From NCBI GenBank assembly GCA_038746745.1, contig JBCDKJ010000072.1:1-16474 (forward strand): a stretch of 16,474 bases of DNA. The letters run 5' to 3'. Positions 5,511 through 13,494 of this stretch are shown one piece after another; position 1 is the first letter of the stretch, and each line of letters starts with the position of its first letter. The DNA comes from JANQIO01 sp038746745 (GTDB lineage: Bacteria; Pseudomonadota; Gammaproteobacteria; Pseudomonadales; Halieaceae). Position numbers and translations under genes: made by a program. The notes below the pieces were generated by a model. The model made no database searches and was not told where the DNA came from. It saw only the letters and a program-made list of their open reading frames with translations.

Positions 5511-8144
5511 ATGCGTGATGCGCAACCCAGCGCGATTTATTTAAAAGACTATCGACCGCCTGCGTACTGGATTGATGAGACGCACCTGGCGTTTGCGCTG
5601 GCTGAGGATCACGCGCTGGTCGATGCGCGTCTCAGATTACGGCGCAACACCGATCCTGCAGCGGCTGACAGCCTGGTACTGCACGGCGTAGAACTCGAAC
5701 TGGTCAGCATCGCGATAGACGGCGAACCGCTGACGGAGGCGGACTATGTGCTGGGAGAAGAATCGCTCACGCTGCTGTCGCCGCCAGAGAGCTTTGAGCT
5801 TCGCTGCGTGACGCGAATTGAGCCGCAGAACAATACGTCGTTGGAAGGCTTGTACAAGTCGCGCACGATGTTTTGCACGCAGTGTGAAGCCGAGGGCTTC
5901 CGCAAAATCACCTATTACTTGGACCGCCCGGACGTCATGTCGGTATTCAGTGTTCGGGTGGAGGCTGATGCTGAGCGCTACCCGGTATTGCTCAGCAACG
6001 GCAACCTGGTGGACCAGGGTGAAGCAGACGGGCGTCACTGGACCCTCTGGCACGACCCTTTCCCAAAGCCTGCCTACCTGTTTGCCCTGGTGGCCGGGAG
6101 TCTTGACTGCATCGAAGACAGTTTTGTCACGGCGAGTGGTCGCAATGTCGCCCTGAAGATCTATGTAGAGAGCAAGGATCTCGACAAGTGTGACCACGCC
6201 ATGCTGGCGCTGAAAAACTCTATGCGCTGGGACGAAGAGGTCTACGGTCGCGAGTACGATCTCGACTTGTTCAATATTGTGGCGGTCGACGATTTCAATA
6301 TGGGCGCGATGGAAAACAAGAGCCTCAATATCTTCAATACCTCCTGCGTGCTTGCCCATCCTGATACGACCACTGACCAGGCGTTTCAGCGCGTCGAAGC
6401 GGTGGTGGCGCATGAGTACTTTCACAATTGGTCCGGCAACCGGGTGACCTGTCGTGACTGGTTCCAGCTGTCTCTCAAGGAGGGTTTCACGGTATTCCGT
6501 GATGCCGAGTTTTCGGCGGATATGGGTTCTCGCGTGGTCAAGCGGGTTGAGGATGTGGCGCTGTTGCGCAACGCTCAGTTTGCGGAAGACGCAGGCCCAA
6601 TGGCACACCCGGTGCGCCCGGAGTCCTTTATCGAAATCTCCAACTTCTACACCGTGACCATCTATGAGAAAGGCGCAGAGGTGGTTCGGATGATCCACAC
6701 GCTGCTCGGTGCCGAGGATTTCCGCAAAGGCTCTGATCTGTATTTCGATCGACACGACGGTCAGGCGGTCACCTGCGAGGACTTTGTGAAGTCAATGGAA
6801 GACGCGTCCGGTCGGGACTTGTCGACATTCCGTCGCTGGTACAGCCAGGCCGGTACGCCAGTGCTTGATATCGAAGACAGTTGGGATGCTGAGCGCGGCG
6901 AGTACAGCCTGCAGATTCGGCAAAGCTGTCCGGACACCCCGGGACAGTCTGACAAGTTGCCCATGCACATTCCGGTGGCATTGGGCCTGTTGGGAGAGGC
7001 TGGTGACACGCGCCTGACTCTGGCAGAAGATGTGTCGGACAAAGAAATGGAAGACAACACCTTGCGGGTTTTGGAGCTGACCGAGGCAGAGCACCGGTTC
7101 ACCTTCACGGGGCTGCCCGAGCGACCGGTGCCCTCCCTGTTGCGCGGGTTCTCAGCACCGGTCAAGCTCAATTATCCCTACAGTCGCGAACAGCTAGCCT
7201 TCATCATGGGGCGTGACAGTGATGGCTTCAGCCGCTGGGACGCCTCGCAAAAGCTGGCTATCGCAGTGATTGATGATGCCAAAGACCCGGACCAGCCAAT
7301 CGATAGCTTGCTGCTGGACGCGTTTCGCAGGCTCCTGGAGGACGAGTCGCTGGACCCGGCCATGGTCGCGGAAACCCTGCGCATGCCCAGTGAAAACTAC
7401 CTGGCTGACATCGCCACGGAGGTCGATGTGGATGCCATACATCGTGGACGACAGCGGGTGCGAGAGAGTATCGGTATTGAACTGGCTGACGTGTTGATGG
7501 AGCGCTATCAGAGCCTCTATACGGATGCCGCATACCAGCCCACGTCGGAGCAAATCGCCGCGCGCAGTTTGCGCAATAGCTGTCTGGCGTACCTCGCGCT
7601 GGCCATGGAGCAGGGTGTGTCATTAGCACAGCAGCAATACGCGAGCGCCGGCAATATGACAGACTGCCTGGCTGCTCTGACTGCGGTGGTTCACAACGCC
7701 GATGCCGACGTCAGCAGGCCCCTGCTGGAAGACTTTCACAGTCGCTGGCGCAGTGAACCCCTGGTCGTCAATCAGTGGTTCCAGGTGCAGGCCATGAATC
7801 CTCAGCCCGGTAACCTGGAGCGTGTGCGGTCTTTAATGGAGCATGCCGACTTCGAAATGCGCAACCCCAATAAGGTGCGTGCTTTGATCGGCGCGTTCTG
7901 CGCGGCGAATCCGATCAATTTCCATCGTGCAGACGGGCAGGGCTATGCCTTGCTGGTAGAGATCGTTGGCGCGCTGGATGCCTTGAATCCTCAAATAGCG
8001 GCCCGGCAGTTGACCCCGCTGACGCGCTGGCGCCGCTATGGCAACCGCAGCGATTTGATGCGCGAGGCCCTGGAGCAGGTATCTGGGCTGCCGAATCTCT
8101 CACGTGATGTGTATGAAGTGGTCAGCAAGTCTCTGGCACAATGA
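5511..8144 (+). CDS. pepN: Aminopeptidase N (M1 family zinc metallopeptidase)
   Basis: 877 residues, against 870 in E. coli PepN. It removes N-terminal amino acids from peptides in the cytosol, a late step of protein turnover and peptide use. The GAMEN exopeptidase motif is at 265-269. The zinc site is H301-E-Y-F-H305 with E324 as third ligand in LKEG, and E302 as the general base. The tyrosine of NFYTVTIYEKG lies downstream at the expected place. The N-terminus DYRPPAYWIDETHLAFAL matches the family. The C-terminal half is the helical DUF3458-type region of PepN. ATG 5511 has AGGAG seven bases upstream (5499-5503), overlapping the DUF2797 stop. No signal peptide. It ends 69 bp before the glutamate dehydrogenase gene, so read-through is possible. 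Confidence 0.97.
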   Translation: MRDAQPSAIYLKDYRPPAYWIDETHLAFALAEDHALVDARLRLRRNTDPAAADSLVLHGVELELVSIAIDGEPLTEADYVLGEESLTLLSPPESFELRCVTRIEPQNNTSLEGLYKSRTMFCTQCEAEGFRKITYYLDRPDVMSVFSVRVEADAERYPVLLSNGNLVDQGEADGRHWTLWHDPFPKPAYLFALVAGSLDCIEDSFVTASGRNVALKIYVESKDLDKCDHAMLALKNSMRWDEEVYGREYDLDLFNIVAVDDFNMGAMENKSLNIFNTSCVLAHPDTTTDQAFQRVEAVVAHEYFHNWSGNRVTCRDWFQLSLKEGFTVFRDAEFSADMGSRVVKRVEDVALLRNAQFAEDAGPMAHPVRPESFIEISNFYTVTIYEKGAEVVRMIHTLLGAEDFRKGSDLYFDRHDGQAVTCEDFVKSMEDASGRDLSTFRRWYSQAGTPVLDIEDSWDAERGEYSLQIRQSCPDTPGQSDKLPMHIPVALGLLGEAGDTRLTLAEDVSDKEMEDNTLRVLELTEAEHRFTFTGLPERPVPSLLRGFSAPVKLNYPYSREQLAFIMGRDSDGFSRWDASQKLAIAVIDDAKDPDQPIDSLLLDAFRRLLEDESLDPAMVAETLRMPSENYLADIATEVDVDAIHRGRQRVRESIGIELADVLMERYQSLYTDAAYQPTSEQIAARSLRNSCLAYLALAMEQGVSLAQQQYASAGNMTDCLAALTAVVHNADADVSRPLLEDFHSRWRSEPLVVNQWFQVQAMNPQPGNLERVRSLMEHADFEMRNPNKVRALIGAFCAANPINFHRADGQGYALLVEIVGALDALNPQIAARQLTPLTRWRRYGNRSDLMREALEQVSGLPNLSRDVYEVVSKSLAQ

Positions 8145-8213
8145 CTGCCCTCAGGTGGTCGCGAGGCAGACGCAGATATTCCTGAGTGAAGGAAACCCGA
8201 CCAAGGAGTTGCG

Positions 8214-11200
8214 ATGAGTTGGGAGCAGGATAAACAGCAGCTGTTGGAATCACTGCAGTCGCTGATCGCCCGCCGCGCCGAGCCTGCGGAGCGCGACGCG
8301 GTCGCTGATCTGGCGAAGGTGTTTTTTCGCGGCTTTCCCGCGGAAGATCTGCACGGTGCTGAGGCAGAGAATCTCTGTGGTTTTATCGTTCACGCTTTTC
8401 GCAACCTGCAGCGCTGGGACCATAACGACGCTGTCGTTCAAGTCTTCAACCCTTCGCTAGAACAGCACGGGTGGGAGAGTCAGCATACGGCGATACTGGT
8501 GCTTGCCAGAGACATGCCCTTTCTGCTGGACTCGCTTAGAGGAGAGCTCAACCGGCGCAACGCCAATATCCATAGTCTGCACGGACAGAACTTCGGCGTT
8601 GTCAGAGATGGCAGCGGAACCATCAGCAGTACTCTTACAGAGCGCGAACAGCGCACGGTCAGCCTGTCGTATTTTGAAATTGATCGACGCTCCGACGAGC
8701 GTGAACTGCAGGACATCGGCCTGGCGCTGAAAGGCATTCTTGCTGAAGTCGATGCTGTCGTCTCCGATTTCCCGGCGATGCGAGATAAGCTTGCCGAGGT
8801 CCTCGAACTCCTGCAGGACGCCAGCTCCGTCGCCTTATCTGCTGAAAACGAGGCCTTCCTGCGCTGGATCGACGGCAACCATATGACCTTGCTGGGTTAT
8901 GAGTGCCTGGAGGTGGACTACGCTGACGAGACTATCGGCGTCAACGAAGTGGAAGGCGAGCGCCTCGGCATGCTGCGGCTTCGCAGCACCAGCGGTCGCT
9001 TCGACCTGCGGCGCGACCTTGAGGACGCGCTAGCGACTCCGGTCGACCCTTCGACGCGACAACTGACGTTTTCCAAGTCTCGCCTCCGCTCGCGCGTACA
9101 TCGCTTCGCCTACCCTGACTATATAGAAGCCAATGTGTTCGATGACGAGGGCCGGGTCCGTCGGCAGTACCGCTTTATGGGCTTGTATACCTTTGCGGTA
9201 TACAGCGAGAGCCCCACTCGCATCCCTATCGTACGTTTAAAGATTGAGCAGGTCATGACGCTGTCGGGCCTGGACATGAGCAACCACGAAGGCAGAGAAC
9301 TCGCCCGAGTGCTGGAGCTCTATCCGCGGGACGAACTTTTCCACGCACCCATCGACAATCTTTATCACACTGCGACAGCGATTAATCAGCTGCAGGAACG
9401 CAGGCGTACCCGCCTGTTCGTGCGCCACGACCCACATGGCAAGTTTTGTAGCTGCATGGTTTACATTCCAAGGGATCGGTATACCACGGAAAAACGCCTG
9501 GCGATCCAGACCTTGTTGTCTGAGGCAGTGGGTGCCGTCGAAAGTGAATTCACAACGACATTCACCGAATCTGTGCTCGTGCGCATCCACTTCGTGCTAC
9601 TGCTGGACGTCAACCGTCCCGCCAGCCTGGTACTGGCTGAGCTGGAATCGGCGGTAGCTGCCCTGGCTGAAGAGTGGTCAGATCGCCTGCGCATGCGACT
9701 GCTTGAAGACTATGGTGAAGAGCACGGTGCGGAATACGCACAGCGCTTCGGTGAAGCATTCCCTGCGGGCTATCGCGCGCATTTCGAGCCACGGGTGGCC
9801 TCGGCAGATATCGACAAATTGCTGTCCCTTGCCAATGGACGCAAGCTCGCCATGAGCCTCTATCGCCTGGAGCATGAGGGGCATGGCAAGCTGCATTTCC
9901 GCCTGTTTAGCCCCGAAGATTCACTGCCGCTATCCGATGTATTGCCGGTGCTGGAAAATCTTGGCCTCAGGGTGTTGGCAGAAAATCCGTATGCATTGAG
10001 AGAACACGACGGTTCACGCTACTGGATACAGGATTTTGAACTGGAATACGCGCTGGGCGATATCACTGATGTGGAGTTGGTGCGCGATGAATTTACTGAT
10101 GCCTTCGAGCGCATCTGGTTTGGCGAGGCGGAGAGTGACAGCTTTAACAAGCTGCTGTTGGGTACACGGCTTAACTGGCGCGAAGTCGCCTTATTGCGCG
10201 CACTGGCCAAATATCTGCGGCAGATTAATTTCGCCTTCAGTACCGATTACATCGCGGAAACCCTGCAGGAGCACCTGCAGATTACTGGCTCGCTGGTCGA
10301 GCTGTTTCTCACCCGCTTCGATCCCACGCTGGATGGTGATGAGGACTGGCGCGAATCCAGGCAGCAGACGGTAGAGCAGCGCATTGTAGAAGCACTTGAT
10401 CAGGTACAGAACCTGGGACAGGACCGCATTATCAGGCAGTACGTTGCACTGATCCGGGCCATAGTGCGAACCAACTTTTTCCAGCGCGATGAGCATAGCA
10501 ATCATAAGCCGTACTTCTCGTTCAAGCTGCAGCCGGAGACCGTGCCAGACATCCCGCAGCCGCGGCCTGCCTTTGAAATCTTCGTCTATGCGCCGTGGGT
10601 GGAAGGGGTGCATTTGCGCGGTGGCAAAGTTGCTCGCGGCGGCCTGCGCTGGTCAGACAGGCTGGAAGACTTTCGGACTGAAGTGCTGGGATTGGTAAAA
10701 GCGCAACAGGTGAAGAATGCGGTGATTGTGCCGGTGGGCGCAAAGGGCGGCTTCGTTGCCAAGCGGCTGGGCCCGGCAGCCGATCGGGATGCCCGACAGG
10801 CTGAGGGTATTCACTGCTACAAGACATTTATTCGCGGTCTGCTGGACGTGACCGACAATATTCAGGAGGGAACGATCGTGCCGCCTGAGGACGTTGTGCG
10901 CCTGGACGAGGATGACCCCTACCTGGTGGTGGCTGCGGACAAAGGTACGGCCACGTTCTCAGATATCGCCAACGGGATCTCCGCTGAGTACGGGCACTGG
11001 CTGGGTGATGCATTTGCCTCCGGCGGAAGCGTGGGTTACGACCACAAAAAAATGGGAATTACGGCCCGCGGGGCCTGGGTGTCGGTGCAGCGACACTTCC
11101 GTGAAATGGGCGTGGATTGTCAGCAGACCGAGTTCACCGCCGTGGGTGTTGGCGATATGGCCGGGGATGTCTTCGGTAATGGCATGTTGCTGTCAGACAA

Positions 11201-13049
11201 GACCTGTTTGGTGGCCGCCTTTAACCACATGCACATTTTCATTGACCCCAACCCGGATGCAGCAGCGAGTTTTACCGAGCGGCAGCGGCTTTTTGCGCTG
11301 GATCGTTCAAGCTGGGATGACTACGACCGGTCATTGATATCGGCGGGCGGCGGTGTGTTCTCGCGGCAGTCGAAGTCGATTTCAATTTCCGCAGAAATGG
11401 GTGAGCGATTCGGCATTGACAAGCCATCACTGACACCCACTGAACTGATCCAGGCTTGTTTGATGGCCGAAGTCGATCTGCTGTGGAACGGCGGTATTGG
11501 CACTTATGTTAAAGCCAGTAGCGAGACCCACGCCGACGTCGGCGACAAGGCCAACGATGCTCTGCGGGTTAATGGTCAGCAGCTGCGCTGCCGGGTGGTG
11601 GGCGAGGGCGGTAACCTTGGGCTGACTCAGTTGGGTCGGGTGGAGTACTGTGCCGCTGGTGGTCGATGCAACACCGACTTTATAGACAATGCCGCCGGTG
11701 TCGATTGCTCTGACCATGAGGTCAACATCAAGATTTTGCTAAACGCCGTGATGGTCCGTGGCGATTTAACTGAACAGCATCGCAATCAGCTGTTGGAGGA
11801 CATGACGGACGCTGTGGCAGAGCTTGTGCTGGACAATAACTACCAGCAGACCCTGGCTATCAGCCTGGCCGAGCGAGAATCAGCCCGGCGAATCAGTGAG
11901 TACGGGCGCCTCATGTCGCTACTGGAAAATAGCGGCAGACTCGACCGGGAGTTGGAGTTTTTACCCGACGACGACATGCTGGCAGAGCGCCGGGCCAGGG
12001 GCGAAGGGCTGACGCGGCCGGAGTTGGCGGTGTTGGTGTCTTACAGCAAGGGCATTCTCAAAGAAGAGCTTACTAACGCTGGTATCCACGAAGACGAATA
12101 TCTGGCGCAGTTTGTGACAGGCGCCTTCCCATCGGTGTTGGTTGAACGCTTCAACGCAGACCTGGCGGACCATAGCCTGGGCCGCGAGATCATAGCCACG
12201 CAGGTGGCTAATGACATGATCAATCGGGTTGGCGTCAGCTTCGTGGGACGCCTGATGACATCAACCGGTGCCCTGGCGCCACAGGTCGCCGCTGCCTATA
12301 TCACCGCACGCGATATTTACCAGATGCCTCGACAGTGGGCCGCCATAGAATCTCTGGACTATCTCATCCCTGCTGAACTGCAGGCGGATATGATGATTGA
12401 GCTGGTGCGTTTGCTGCGCAGGGGTAGTCGCTGGTTATTACGCAACCGACGCCAGTCACTCTCGCCCGCGGCCGCTGTAGAGGAATTTCAGCAAGGTGTC
12501 GAAGCACTGGAAACCGCTCTGCCCGACTTGCTGCCGGCCAGTGCCAGGGAGGCAATGCAGTCTCGCGCCTCGGATTTGACGGAGCAAGGGGTGAGCGTTG
12601 AGGTCGCTGCATATATCGCGAAAGCGCCTCACCTTGAGCTGGCTATGGGAATTATTGAGGCGTCCAACCATACTTCCGCCCCGGTGCTGGAGGTGGCTGA
12701 ACTGTTTTTCCTGCTGGGCGAAACCCTGGAGCTGGACTGGTTTGCGTCGCTTATCAGCAACGCACGAGTCGAGAACGAGTGGCAGGCGCAGGCGCGCGAT
12801 ACCTACCTTGAAGACCTCGAGTGGCAGCAACGGTCTCTGGCCGTCGGTGCCCTGCGGCACACCTGTGAACTGAACGATCCCGCCATATGTATGCAGCGCT
12901 GGATGGCGCAGGAGGAGCAGCTTATAGATCGCTGGCGCGACATGTTAGCCAAGCTGCATGGCGTTAAAACGCCGGATTTTGCAATGTTCGCCGTGGCGAA
13001 TCGAGAACTTCTGGACTTGGCGCAGAGTAGTTTGAACACAGACGCATAG
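8214..13049 (+). CDS. gdhB: NAD-specific glutamate dehydrogenase, large (about 180 kDa) type
   Basis: 1,611 residues, as in Pseudomonas GdhB (about 1,620). It converts glutamate and NAD to 2-oxoglutarate, ammonium and NADH, mainly a catabolic route (EC 1.4.1.2). N-terminal ACT-like domains are visible at about 91-130 (AILVLARDMPFLLDSL), 395-465 and 543-595. The catalytic part follows with RGGLRWSDR (808-816), VPVGAKGGFV containing K844, the dinucleotide-binding GVGDMAGDVFGNG (978-990) and GEGGNLG (1130-1136). The C-terminal helical region contains RPELAVLVSYSKG. The N-terminal domains are thought to carry allosteric control; the P. aeruginosa enzyme is activated by arginine. ATG 8214 has AAGGAG five bases upstream. 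Placed after pepN, it completes a path from peptides to TCA-cycle carbon. Intact, no frameshift. Confidence 0.96.
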   Translation: MSWEQDKQQLLESLQSLIARRAEPAERDAVADLAKVFFRGFPAEDLHGAEAENLCGFIVHAFRNLQRWDHNDAVVQVFNPSLEQHGWESQHTAILVLARDMPFLLDSLRGELNRRNANIHSLHGQNFGVVRDGSGTISSTLTEREQRTVSLSYFEIDRRSDERELQDIGLALKGILAEVDAVVSDFPAMRDKLAEVLELLQDASSVALSAENEAFLRWIDGNHMTLLGYECLEVDYADETIGVNEVEGERLGMLRLRSTSGRFDLRRDLEDALATPVDPSTRQLTFSKSRLRSRVHRFAYPDYIEANVFDDEGRVRRQYRFMGLYTFAVYSESPTRIPIVRLKIEQVMTLSGLDMSNHEGRELARVLELYPRDELFHAPIDNLYHTATAINQLQERRRTRLFVRHDPHGKFCSCMVYIPRDRYTTEKRLAIQTLLSEAVGAVESEFTTTFTESVLVRIHFVLLLDVNRPASLVLAELESAVAALAEEWSDRLRMRLLEDYGEEHGAEYAQRFGEAFPAGYRAHFEPRVASADIDKLLSLANGRKLAMSLYRLEHEGHGKLHFRLFSPEDSLPLSDVLPVLENLGLRVLAENPYALREHDGSRYWIQDFELEYALGDITDVELVRDEFTDAFERIWFGEAESDSFNKLLLGTRLNWREVALLRALAKYLRQINFAFSTDYIAETLQEHLQITGSLVELFLTRFDPTLDGDEDWRESRQQTVEQRIVEALDQVQNLGQDRIIRQYVALIRAIVRTNFFQRDEHSNHKPYFSFKLQPETVPDIPQPRPAFEIFVYAPWVEGVHLRGGKVARGGLRWSDRLEDFRTEVLGLVKAQQVKNAVIVPVGAKGGFVAKRLGPAADRDARQAEGIHCYKTFIRGLLDVTDNIQEGTIVPPEDVVRLDEDDPYLVVAADKGTATFSDIANGISAEYGHWLGDAFASGGSVGYDHKKMGITARGAWVSVQRHFREMGVDCQQTEFTAVGVGDMAGDVFGNGMLLSDKTCLVAAFNHMHIFIDPNPDAAASFTERQRLFALDRSSWDDYDRSLISAGGGVFSRQSKSISISAEMGERFGIDKPSLTPTELIQACLMAEVDLLWNGGIGTYVKASSETHADVGDKANDALRVNGQQLRCRVVGEGGNLGLTQLGRVEYCAAGGRCNTDFIDNAAGVDCSDHEVNIKILLNAVMVRGDLTEQHRNQLLEDMTDAVAELVLDNNYQQTLAISLAERESARRISEYGRLMSLLENSGRLDRELEFLPDDDMLAERRARGEGLTRPELAVLVSYSKGILKEELTNAGIHEDEYLAQFVTGAFPSVLVERFNADLADHSLGREIIATQVANDMINRVGVSFVGRLMTSTGALAPQVAAAYITARDIYQMPRQWAAIESLDYLIPAELQADMMIELVRLLRRGSRWLLRNRRQSLSPAAAVEEFQQGVEALETALPDLLPASAREAMQSRASDLTEQGVSVEVAAYIAKAPHLELAMGIIEASNHTSAPVLEVAELFFLLGETLELDWFASLISNARVENEWQAQARDTYLEDLEWQQRSLAVGALRHTCELNDPAICMQRWMAQEEQLIDRWRDMLAKLHGVKTPDFAMFAVANRELLDLAQSSLNTDA

Positions 13050-13103
13050 CGACTGCATGCACAACTTCGTTGACCGTTCCGCGGGGCTCAGGATTCAGCG
13101 ATG

Positions 13104-13167
13104 GTAGCCGGGCCTTATAGTAGCCAGACGAAATAGTAGCCAGGCCTTATAGTAGCCAAGCTTTATA
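13104..13167. repeat. Four tandem copies of a 16-bp repeat at the gdhB/rmf convergence
   Basis: Contiguous 16-bp units with no spacer: GTAGCCGGGCCTTATA (13104), GTAGCCAGACGAAATA (13120), GTAGCCAGGCCTTATA (13136), GTAGCCAAGCTTTATA (13152). Units 1 and 3 differ by one base, unit 2 is the most diverged in its second half, and unit 4 overlaps the rmf stop (13163-13165). The 16-bp period is not a multiple of three. It begins 54 bp after the gdhB stop, between two 3' ends. Confidence 0.9.
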
Positions 13168-13381
13168 ACTGCTGTTGTGCCAGATGCACCCCTGAAACGC
13201 CGACATAGCCACTGACGCTGTCGTCATAGCCCTCGCGCCAGCCGCATAACCATGAATGTCGTGGATTTTCCGATGTGTGTGGGCAGGAATCCTGTGGTCT
13301 GCCTGACAGTCCTGCGTGATAACCCTTGTGATAAGCCCGTTCGCACTTGTCGCGCTTCTGGCGACCCCGTTGACGATTCAT
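13163..13381 (-). CDS. rmf: Ribosome modulation factor
   Basis: 72 residues. RMF binds the 30S subunit in stationary phase, blocks the mRNA path and pairs 70S ribosomes into inactive 100S dimers. The family core is clear: RQKRDKCERAYHKGYHAGLSGR (7-28), then a CPH-type turn, then SWLCGWREGYDD (43-54), very close to the E. coli sequence. It is highly basic. Compared with the 55-residue E. coli protein it has an extra, non-basic C-terminal tail of about 17 residues (SVSGYVGVSGVHLAQQQL) whose last codons run into the tandem repeat. ATG 13381-13379 has GGAGGG about 11 bases upstream, a long spacing. It diverges from rlmL across 113 bp and converges on gdhB. In E. coli rmf is controlled by growth rate and ppGpp; control here cannot be read. 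Confidence 0.93.
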   Translation of the reverse strand: MNRQRGRQKRDKCERAYHKGYHAGLSGRPQDSCPHTSENPRHSWLCGWREGYDDSVSGYVGVSGVHLAQQQL

Positions 13382-13494
13382 CGGTGATTGGACCCTCCGT
13401 CTATCGTTCTTTTACAGGAGAACATACCTAAACCCTCATGCCTCTCGCCAACACTTATTTGTTATAAGTGCTCGAACACTTATAGTGCTGCTCG
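13382..13494. promoter_or_regulatory. Shared rmf/rlmL divergent promoter region with inverted repeats
   Basis: CACTTAT (13452-13458)-ttgtt-ATAAGTG (13464-13470) is a perfect 7-bp inverted repeat, and CACT-tat-AGTG follows at 13477-13487. AACACTTAT occurs twice, 25 bp apart (13450 and 13475). For rlmL, TTGTTA (13459-13464) and TATAGT (13481-13486) with a 16-bp gap form a plausible sigma70 promoter overlapping these repeats, so a repressor binding there would act on rlmL. TATAGT ends eight bases before the rlmL ATG, so transcription would start at or beside the ATG. An rmf promoter on the other strand is less clear. Confidence 0.55.

Noticed and set aside
5637..6755. Long minus-strand open frame (372 codons) opposite pepN
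   Set aside because: It lies wholly antisense to a gene with intact catalytic motifs, has no recognisable domain and is typical of frames opened by GC-rich codon bias.
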